NCBI RefSeq assembly: GCF_001280085.1
Contig: NZ_LGED01000271.1
Coordinates: 1-43,560, forward strand
Reading direction: 5' to 3'
DNA length: 43,560 nt
Origin: Saccharothrix sp. NRRL B-16348
GTDB taxonomy: Bacteria > Actinomycetota > Actinomycetes > Mycobacteriales > Pseudonocardiaceae
Part shown: positions 7,905 to 14,067 of the stretch, piece after piece
Layout of the letters: each line of letters starts with the position of its first letter
Position numbering within the stretch: position 1 is the stretch's first letter
Program-made: the position numbers and the translations under genes
Notes under the pieces: model-generated
The model's database searches: none
Told to the model about the DNA's origin: nothing
What the model saw: the letters and a program-made list of their open reading frames with translations, nothing else

Positions 7905-8600
7905 CTATCCACGGCCCCGCCCCTCACGGCCGGCGTCGGGCGCCGTGTCGATGCGGTAGCCGACGCCGGGGACGGTGGCGATGACCCACGGTTCGCCGAG
8001 GCGTTTGCGCAGCGCCGACACCGTGATACGCACGGCGTTGGTGAACGGGTCGGCGTTCTCGTCCCATGCCCGTTCCAGCAGCTCCTCGGCGCTGACCACA
8101 CCGCCTTCGGCGGCGACGAGGACTTCCAGCACGGCGAACTGCTTCCTGGTCAGCGCGACGTACCGGCCGTCCCGGTAGACCTCGCGGCGGAACGGGTCCA
8201 GCCGCAGGCCCGCGATCTCCCGCACGGGCGGCCGGCTGTGCGCACGCCTGCGGTCGAGCGCCCTGAGCCTGAGCACGAGCTCCTGGAGCTCGAACGGCTT
8301 GGTGAGGTAGTCGTCGGCGCCGAGCTCGAACCCGGACGCCTTGTCGTCGAGCCGGTCGGCGGCGGTGAGCATCAGGATCGGCATGCCGCTGCCGGACGCG
8401 ACGATGCTCTCGGCGACCTCGTCACCGGAGGGGCCGGGGATGTCGCGGTCGAGGACGGCGATGTCGTAGGAGTTGATGCCCAACAGCTCCAGCGCGGTGT
8501 CGCCGTCACCGGCGATGTCGGCGGCGATCGCCTGCAGGCGCAGCCCATCGCGGATGGCCTCGGCCAGATAGGGCTCGTCCTCGACGACCAAAACGCGCAT
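7905..8600 (-). CDS. vanR: VanR-type response regulator
   Basis: A 231-aa OmpR/PhoB-family regulator: a receiver domain (MRVLVVEDEPYLAEAIRDGL, phospho-acceptor Asp in VLDRDIPGPSG, conserved Lys in YLTKPFELQEL) followed by a winged-helix DNA-binding domain (LTRKQFAVLEVLVAAEGG, SALRKRLGEPWVIATVPGVGYRI). It is the expected activator of vanHAX. It is divergent from the vanY-like gene; the 86-bp gap contains one copy of the CATATCG direct repeat only 23 bases from its own start codon, so autoregulation is plausible. Confidence 0.95.
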   Translation of the reverse strand: MRVLVVEDEPYLAEAIRDGLRLQAIAADIAGDGDTALELLGINSYDIAVLDRDIPGPSGDEVAESIVASGSGMPILMLTAADRLDDKASGFELGADDYLTKPFELQELVLRLRALDRRRAHSRPPVREIAGLRLDPFRREVYRDGRYVALTRKQFAVLEVLVAAEGGVVSAEELLERAWDENADPFTNAVRITVSALRKRLGEPWVIATVPGVGYRIDTAPDAGREGRGRG

Positions 8601-8622
8601 GCCCCGATGTTACGGGCGGGTG

Positions 8623-8669
8623 CATATCGTCGGCATATCGAAAAGTTCAAACGCCCCGGCAACACCGCG
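8623..8669 (+). promoter_or_regulatory. Second VanR-type direct repeat, vanR/vanY-like divergent promoter
   Basis: CATATCG at 8623-8629 and 8634-8640, followed by AAAA and by the block CCGGCAACACCGCG at 8656-8669. Spacing and order match the vanH promoter almost base for base: 64 bases from the first repeat to the ATG here, 65 there. No Shine-Dalgarno precedes the ATG at 8687. Confidence 0.7.
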
Positions 8670-8686
8670 TCGCCTTCATTGGTGGC

Positions 8687-9205
8687 ATGCGCCACAGCGA
8701 ACCAACACGCACCGCGACCCGTCACGCCCGATTGCCGGCGTCCTCGGCGATCCGCCGCGCACATGGCGCTGTGCCCGACCCCGTGCCGGTCTTCGACGAC
8801 GGGATTCCGGCCGTGGTCAACCTCGATCCCGCTCTGCTCGCTGCGCTGCGCCGTGCCGCGACCGATGCCGCGGCCGACGGCGTGGAGTTCTTCGTGAATG
8901 GCGGTTGGCGTTCACCGGAATACCAGGAACTGCTATTCAACGAGGCGGTCTCGAAGTACGGCTCGGAAATGGCGGCGGCCCGCTGGGTGGCCACTCCGGA
9001 CACGTCCGCCCACGTGTCGGGGAATGCGGTCGACATCGGGCCGGCCGAGGCCAGGGCGTGGCTGTCCGAACACGGCGCCGGGTACGGGTTGTGCCAGATC
9101 TACCGAAACGAACCCTGGCACTACGAACTGCGCCCGGAAGCCGTCGACCACGGCTGCCCGCCCCTGTACGCCGACCCCTCGCACGACCCGAGGATGCGGC
9201 GGTGA
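8687..9205 (+). CDS. VanY-like D,D-carboxypeptidase (M15 family)
   Basis: A 172-aa zinc peptidase of the VanY/DacY type that would remove terminal D-Ala from D-Ala-D-Ala-ended precursors. The zinc motif SAHVSGNAVDIG (SxHxxGxAxD) and EPWHYEL (catalytic Glu and His ligand) are intact, and NGGWRSPEYQELLF is the substrate-side arginine motif. It lacks a signal peptide or membrane anchor; the N-terminus is Arg-rich (MRHSEPTRTATRHARLP) and resembles that of VanH in this window, with a matching upstream promoter. It is probably part of the VanR regulon as an accessory resistance enzyme. A standalone D,D-dipeptidase role is less likely. Confidence 0.88.
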   Translation: MRHSEPTRTATRHARLPASSAIRRAHGAVPDPVPVFDDGIPAVVNLDPALLAALRRAATDAAADGVEFFVNGGWRSPEYQELLFNEAVSKYGSEMAAARWVATPDTSAHVSGNAVDIGPAEARAWLSEHGAGYGLCQIYRNEPWHYELRPEAVDHGCPPLYADPSHDPRMRR

Positions 9206-9216
9206 CCACGGACCGT

Positions 9217-9657
9217 TCAGCGGCGGCCGGTGGTGAGGACGACGAGGAACTGGCCGCCGCCCGCCTCGACGGCGGCGGTCACCGGCAGCCCCGGCACCAG
9301 TCGGGAGAAGCGGTCCACCAGCCAGTCCGCCGCTTCCTGCGCGTCCTGCTCGGTCGGACAGCGGGCCACCATCTCGCGGCCACCCTTGCGTTCGAGCCTG
9401 CCGGCGACGGTGATCAGCGGCGCGGGTTCGGCCACGTGCAGGCGGTCCGGCCAGGCGATGACCACCTTGACCGCGCCCTTGCGGGTGTTGCACCCCCGGT
9501 GCGCGAGCCGCTCGGCGACCTTGGCCTTCCGGTCGGCCGTCCGGCTGTCGACGCTGGGCCCCCGCGGGTCGTTCACCGACATGCCGGGGTCGACCGGTTC
9601 GTCGCACACCCAGCACCGCCAGCCGTCACGCTCGGCCACGTCATCGAGGAGGCTCAT
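9217..9657 (-). CDS. HNH-like zinc-binding protein
   Basis: A 146-aa protein starting at ATG 9657. The N-terminal third has paired cysteines (RDGWRCWVCDEPVDP) and later HRGCNTRKGAVK, a layout like the treble-clef/HNH nuclease fold (CxxC ... HxxCN). The central DH pair of active HNH nucleases is not evident; SVDSRTADRKAKVAERL stands there. The C-terminal 80 residues are unassigned. Convergent with the vanY-like gene (11 bases between stops). Nuclease activity is uncertain. Confidence 0.65.
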   Translation of the reverse strand: MSLLDDVAERDGWRCWVCDEPVDPGMSVNDPRGPSVDSRTADRKAKVAERLAHRGCNTRKGAVKVVIAWPDRLHVAEPAPLITVAGRLERKGGREMVARCPTEQDAQEAADWLVDRFSRLVPGLPVTAAVEAGGGQFLVVLTTGRR

Positions 9658-9769
9658 CCGAGCAAACTAGCCTGCCCGGGCGCACCCCGGTGGTGCCGGG
9701 CTCGGCCGCGACCCGGCAGGGACGGCGGGCACCACCGACCGCCGACCCGCGACTGGGTAACGTCGAAGC

Positions 9770-10726
9770 GTGCGCAACCGGGAACGGCGCATCGCCGAGG
9801 CGATCACGGCCTACCTGGCGCGGGACGGTCACGACCCGGATCCGCGCGCGCTCGCCCGCGTGATCGGTGAGGCGGCGGGCGCGACCGGCTGCGCGATCGT
9901 CATCGGAGAACGCCGGCACCAGTGGGGCGACGGCGACGGGCCGTGGCGGGAACACCACATCGGCTACGGCGGTGTCGTGCCGGGCGTCCTGGCCGTCACC
10001 CCGGAGTCGGTCGGCCCGCTGTCCGCCGTCGCCGCCGTGCTCGGCGCGCCGGTCGAGGCCATCCGGCTCGCCGAGGAGACCGACCGGCTCCGCCGTGACG
10101 GCGACGCCGCGGCGCGGGTGCTGGTCGACGACCGGTGGCGGGCGGCGGCGGAGATGGAGCAGGAGCGCCGCGGCCTGGAACGGGACCTGCACGACGGCGC
10201 GCAGCACCACCTGGTCTCCCTGCGCATGTCGCTGGCGCTCGTAGAGCACGCGATCAGCAAGGGTGCCGGCCGGGACCGCGTCGCGGACCTGGTGGCACGG
10301 CTGGACGAAGCCGAACGCGTGCTGGTCGACACCGCCACCGGGATCCTCCCCGGTGCGCTGGTGGCCGACGGTGTCGCGGCGGCGTTGCGCACCGAGCTGG
10401 CCCGGCACGACACCGTCACGCTCGACAGCGCGGGCCTGCGCCGCCGTTATCCGGCGCCGGTCGAGTCGGCGGTCTACTTCGTCGTCCTGGAAGCGGTGAA
10501 CAACGCGCGCAAGCACGCCGAGGGCGCGCGGGTCACGGTCACCGTGCGGGACGGCTACCGGGGCTTGGAGTTCACCGTCGCCGACGACGGGCCGGGATTC
10601 GCCGTGGCGGCGCCGAACGCGGTCCTGCCCAACCTCGCCGCGCGGGCCGCGTCGGTCGGCGGCGTTGTCGAGGTCCGCTCCGCGCCGGGTGCGGGCACCA
10701 CGGTCAGCGGCCTCGTCCCCTTCTGA
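9770..10726 (+). CDS. NarL-type cytoplasmic sensor histidine kinase
   Basis: A 318-aa kinase from GTG 9770. Residues 1-125 form a soluble GAF-like sensor region without membrane helices. The HisKA_3 dimerisation segment carries LERDLHDGAQHHLVSLR with the phospho-acceptor His, and the ATPase domain has EAVNNARKHA (N-box) and VADDGPGFAV (DxGxG). It ends 4 bases from the stop of the convergent pseudokinase gene. It is the only kinase in this island with all catalytic motifs, so it is the likely phosphate donor for the LuxR-type regulator at 12692-13366; that pairing is inferred from proximity. Confidence 0.87.
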   Translation: MRNRERRIAEAITAYLARDGHDPDPRALARVIGEAAGATGCAIVIGERRHQWGDGDGPWREHHIGYGGVVPGVLAVTPESVGPLSAVAAVLGAPVEAIRLAEETDRLRRDGDAAARVLVDDRWRAAAEMEQERRGLERDLHDGAQHHLVSLRMSLALVEHAISKGAGRDRVADLVARLDEAERVLVDTATGILPGALVADGVAAALRTELARHDTVTLDSAGLRRRYPAPVESAVYFVVLEAVNNARKHAEGARVTVTVRDGYRGLEFTVADDGPGFAVAAPNAVLPNLAARAASVGGVVEVRSAPGAGTTVSGLVPF

Positions 10727-10730
10727 GGGT

Positions 10731-12695
10731 TCACGGGGCGAGCAGGCCTTCCGCGGTGCGCACGAGGACCTCGCACGCGGCGCGGTCGCGGCCGCCGGTC
10801 GCGGGGTGCTCGGCGTGCGCACGCCAGCGGGCCACCTCGGCGCGGGCCGTGGACGTGATCTCGGCGGTGGCCGCGTTCTCGGGCAGACCGAGCCTGCTGC
10901 GCGGGTCGACGCCGTCCGCGCCGAGCAGGCGGGCCGCGGAGGAGGCGACGCCACGCAGTAGGGCGCTGCGGTCGAGGTCGTCCAGCAGGTCCAGTTCGGC
11001 GAACTCGTGCGCGTCGACGCCCACCCGTTCGACCGCCCAGCGCAGCGGGTGATCGCCGGGCAGTGCGCGGACCAGCCCGGCCATCGCCCGGACCGCCCGG
11101 CGTGCGGCGATGACCGGACCCCGTGCGGCCAGTGCCGAGGCCAGCGCCACCGACGAGCCCGCCTCGGCCAGCGCCACCCGGTGCCGCCCGGCCCTCAGTG
11201 CTTCGCGGAACTCCCGCGTCGGCGCGGACTGGCACAGCACGGCGTCGACGCCACCGCGGGGACCGTCGTCGGCGAGGAACTCCTCGGCCAGGGCGCGGTC
11301 CGCGGGCGCGTCGACCATCAACACGGAGACGCCCAGCTCGGCGGGACTCTGTGTGGCGGGATCCTGCTTGGCGGCACCCAGCTCGGCGGAACTCTGCGCG
11401 GCGGCACTCAGCTCGGCGGCACTCAGCTCGGCGGGACCTTGCCCGCCGGTACCTTGCGCGGCGGCACTCAGCTCGGCTCGACTCTGTGCGGCGGCACCTT
11501 GCGTGACGGCACCCCGCCCGACGACGCCCGGGTCCGCGCCGACGACGGCGAGCCGGGGAGGCATGGCCAACCGCTCCGCGACGGCGTCCCAGCCCGCCCG
11601 CTCCGGCAGCCCGTCGGTGGCCGCCTGCCCCTGGCGCACCAGGTCGCGCACCTGCCGGTAGATGGCGCTGCGCTCCGCGCCCGCCGGGTCGACCCTGGTC
11701 ACCGCGGCCGGCTCGATCCGCTCCGCGAGCCGCACGGTGACCACCGCGGTCCCGTCGGCGACCCCGCAGGTCATCTCGCCGCCGAGGACCGCGACCCGTT
11801 CGATGTCGTGGCTCAACGCGGTGCGCAGCTCCTCGGTGGTCAGCGGACCGGTGGCGGTGACGCGGGCCCGCAGCGCGTCGTCCCGGCCGAAGGCCACCGA
11901 CACCGCGTGTTCCTTGCCCGCCAACAGGTTCAGCACGGACGCGACCGCGTGGTAGAAGCCGGACTCCAGTTGCCAGCCCACCCGCGGCCCGAGATCGCCG
12001 GTGAAGCTCACCGGGCACGGCAGGGTCGCGGCCAGCTCCTCCAGCGCCGCGCGCGCACCCCGGTCGGGCAGCATCGCCGGGAACACCCCGCGCACCACGA
12101 CCCGGAAGTCGTCGATCAGGTCTTCGAGCGCCTCCTGGGCCGCCTGCAGCCCGGCGTCCTCTTCAGCGACCGCGCGCAGCAACGTCCGCACCACGGCGAG
12201 GTCGCGCAGGGTCGTCGTGGTGATCGCACCGACCAGCCGGTGCCGTTCGAGGTCGCGGACCCGCGCGAGCCGCGTGCGGACGGCGCCCGACTCGGCGCGC
12301 AGCCGGCGCGCCCGCAGGTCCGCGGCGTCGCGGTCGGCCCGCAGCCGCTCCAGCCGAACGGCCGTGCCGAGCCAGCCCGCGGTGTCGCGGAGCATCGCGC
12401 GCGCCCCGTCGTCCCACCGGCTCGGCGCGACGACGAACAGCGATCCGCCACCGTCGACCTGCGCGACACCGACGGCGTCGACGACGCCGGCCACGTGGGG
12501 CGGCCACGACTCGACCACGGCGTGGGTGCGCCCGGCGGGCACCGCGTAGGCGACCTCACCGCCGACACCTTCGGCGAGGTTGCGGACGAGCGCGGCGGTC
12601 AACCGCTCGGGCGGCTCGGCGGCGGCCACCTCGTACGGCGGCCGGTAACCGGACCTGAGCCTGCGCAGCCCCGGGACCAGCGCCCGCCCGCTCAC
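10731..12695 (-). CDS. Pseudo-histidine kinase fused to degenerate P-loop-like domain
   Basis: A 654-aa protein from GTG 12695, overlapping the regulator stop. Residues about 1-350 align with the layout of NarL-type kinases (GAF-like part, dimerisation helices, VRGVFPAMLPDRGARAALEEL), but the phospho-acceptor motif reads DLERHRLVGA instead of ERDLHDGA, and the N-box and DxGxG loop are lost (ASVLNLLAGKEHA). Residues about 390-654 begin PPRLAVVGADPG, reminiscent of the start of a P-loop GTPase of the dynamin/Ini type but without GKS/T. A 12-unit pentapeptide repeat follows, then VSVLMVDAPADRALAEEF and an alpha-helical C-terminus. It is probably a non-catalytic adaptor or inhibitor of the neighbouring two-component proteins. 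The GTPase relation is tentative. Confidence 0.7.
   Translation of the reverse strand: MSGRALVPGLRRLRSGYRPPYEVAAAEPPERLTAALVRNLAEGVGGEVAYAVPAGRTHAVVESWPPHVAGVVDAVGVAQVDGGGSLFVVAPSRWDDGARAMLRDTAGWLGTAVRLERLRADRDAADLRARRLRAESGAVRTRLARVRDLERHRLVGAITTTTLRDLAVVRTLLRAVAEEDAGLQAAQEALEDLIDDFRVVVRGVFPAMLPDRGARAALEELAATLPCPVSFTGDLGPRVGWQLESGFYHAVASVLNLLAGKEHAVSVAFGRDDALRARVTATGPLTTEELRTALSHDIERVAVLGGEMTCGVADGTAVVTVRLAERIEPAAVTRVDPAGAERSAIYRQVRDLVRQGQAATDGLPERAGWDAVAERLAMPPRLAVVGADPGVVGRGAVTQGAAAQSRAELSAAAQGTGGQGPAELSAAELSAAAQSSAELGAAKQDPATQSPAELGVSVLMVDAPADRALAEEFLADDGPRGGVDAVLCQSAPTREFREALRAGRHRVALAEAGSSVALASALAARGPVIAARRAVRAMAGLVRALPGDHPLRWAVERVGVDAHEFAELDLLDDLDRSALLRGVASSAARLLGADGVDPRSRLGLPENAATAEITSTARAEVARWRAHAEHPATGGRDRAACEVLVRTAEGLLAP
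11331..11510 (-). repeat. 12 x 15-bp in-frame minisatellite (pentapeptide repeat)
   Basis: Twelve consecutive 15-bp units encode pentapeptides of two types, xAEL(S/G) and xxxQ(G/S/D): for example PAELS, AAELS, SAELG and AAAQS, AAKQD, PATQS. The units keep frame throughout. The array sits exactly where a P-loop and switch I would be expected in the second domain of the host protein. Confidence 0.8.
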
Positions 12696-13366
12696 GGTGC
12701 CGAGCCGCCGATGCGCCCTGTCTGCAGGTAGGCCAGCACCGCGAGCACGCGGCGGTGGTGCACGGTCGCGTCACCGGGCAGGCCGAGCTTGGTGAAGATC
12801 GCCGCGATGTTCTTCTCCACGGCCTTGGTCGAGATGAACAGCTCGCCCGCGATCGCGTTGTTCGCGCGGCCCTCCGCCATCAGCCGCAACACGTCCAGCT
12901 CCCGTTCGCTCAGCGCGGCGATCGGGGTGTCGGCGTGCCGGGCGCCGCCCTGGACCAGCCGCCGGGCCAGGGCCGGCTCGATGACGATCTCCCCGGCGGC
13001 GATCCGGCTCAGCGTGTCGTCGAGGACCTGCACGCCGGCGACGCGTTCCTTGAGCCGGTAGCCGATCCGCTCCGAGCCGATCTCCAGCACGCGCATCAGG
13101 TAGTGCGTCTCGGCGTAGTGCGACAGCAGGAGCAAGCCGATCTCGGGGCGCAGGGCGCGCACGCGTTCCGCGGTGACCAGCCCGCCTTCCGGGCCGGGCG
13201 GCATCCGGATGTCCAGGACGGCGACGTCGACCGGATCGGTGGCGATGGCGGCGACCAGCGCGTCGCCGTCCACGAACGAGCCCGCGACCTCGTGCCCGGC
13301 CGCCTCCAGCAGCAGCGCCAGGCCTTCCCGGAACAGCGCGCCGTCCTCGGCGATCGCTACCCGCAC
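12692..13366 (-). CDS. LuxR/NarL-family response regulator
   Basis: A 224-aa regulator: receiver domain (MRVAIAEDGALFREGL, phospho-acceptor Asp in VAVLDIRMPPGPEG, then LLLSHYAE) and a C-terminal LuxR-type HTH (LSERELDVLRLMAEGRANNA, STKAVEKNIAAIFTKLGL). The usual conserved lysine region reads YRLKERVAG. It overlaps the truncated kinase upstream by 10 bases and the pseudokinase downstream by 4 bases, so the three genes form one coupled operon. It is the best candidate to bind the palindrome GTAGGGnTATCCCnAC found upstream of this operon and again upstream of the type VII substrate operon; this is an inference. Confidence 0.9.
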   Translation of the reverse strand: MRVAIAEDGALFREGLALLLEAAGHEVAGSFVDGDALVAAIATDPVDVAVLDIRMPPGPEGGLVTAERVRALRPEIGLLLLSHYAETHYLMRVLEIGSERIGYRLKERVAGVQVLDDTLSRIAAGEIVIEPALARRLVQGGARHADTPIAALSERELDVLRLMAEGRANNAIAGELFISTKAVEKNIAAIFTKLGLPGDATVHHRRVLAVLAYLQTGRIGGSAP

Positions 13367-13905
13367 CGCAGCACCGCCCGGTGTTCGCGTCGCAGCGAGC
13401 TGCCCGGCTGCTGGTCGGTGATGCTCACCCGGATGATCCGCCGTCCCCGTACGCGCACCCGCACCACGCTACCGGGGCGCAACGTGGCGAAGTAGTCGGC
13501 GACCAGCAGACCGGCGCGCGACCCGGTCTCCGCGTCGAGTGCGCCGCGCGGCAGGTCGAGCAGCAGCCACAGCCCGCGGCGTTCGGCGACGGCCTGCAGA
13601 CCGGGCCCGAGACCGGCGGAGGCCAGCACGGGCGGGTAGATCTCCGACCCGACCTGGCGCAGGTGGTCCACGACGTGCTGGACCCGGCGTTGCGCGGCCG
13701 CGAGCTTCGCCTCCACCTCCGCGTCGCGGACCAGGGCCGAGATCATGCCCAGCTCCAGCGCCAGCGTGGAGATCTCGGACACCGCGCCGTCGTGCAGGGT
13801 GCGCTCGATGCCGTGGCGCCGTCGCTCGGCGGCACGGTCGGGTGGCCGGAGCGACCCCGGCAGGAGGGCGCCGGTCCGGCGGAGCCAGTGGACCACGCAG
13901 TGCAC
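13357..13905 (-). CDS. Truncated histidine kinase (HisKA_3 without ATPase core)
   Basis: 182 aa from GTG 13905. It has the dimerisation/phospho-acceptor motif GIERTLHDGAVSEIS and the following helices (LRQVGSEIYPPVLASAGLGP), but only about 75 residues follow and they lack an N-box, a DxGxG loop and a G-box; the region reads VSITDQQPGSS where kinases have DDGxG. There is no sensor domain and the N-terminus is short (MHCVVHWLRRTG). It may be a phosphotransfer or scaffold protein that depends on another kinase, or a decaying gene. First gene of the minus-strand regulator operon. Confidence 0.75.
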   Translation of the reverse strand: MHCVVHWLRRTGALLPGSLRPPDRAAERRRHGIERTLHDGAVSEISTLALELGMISALVRDAEVEAKLAAAQRRVQHVVDHLRQVGSEIYPPVLASAGLGPGLQAVAERRGLWLLLDLPRGALDAETGSRAGLLVADYFATLRPGSVVRVRVRGRRIIRVSITDQQPGSSLRREHRAVLRCG

Positions 13906-13962
13906 TCGACCAGGCTCGTCGCAGGGCGATCACGGCGGCAAGGGTGCTGCCCCTTCGGGCAG

Positions 13963-13978
13963 GTAGGGGTATCCCCAC
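13963..13978. promoter_or_regulatory. Palindromic operator, copy 1
   Basis: GTAGGGGTATCCCCAC, lying in the gap between the divergent regulator operon (start 13905) and the Hsp70-lectin gene (14068). It matches 14 of 16 positions of the perfect palindrome at 16004-16019. Wider arms GGTAG...CTACC are also complementary (13962-13982). Confidence 0.6.
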
Positions 13979-14067
13979 TACCCTTCTGGGTCGATGTGTG
14001 ATCGGTCCGCTCCGGCCTGTGATTGACTCGCGCGATGGGCGGGCAGGACCATGAACACGGGGGCGTC

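Noticed and set aside
4145..9205. Glycopeptide biosynthesis cluster
   Set aside because: Only resistance and regulation genes are present; no NRPS, P450 or glycosyltransferase genes accompany them in the window.
11331..11510. CRISPR array
   Set aside because: Units are 15 bp, contiguous without spacers, and in frame; it is a coding minisatellite.
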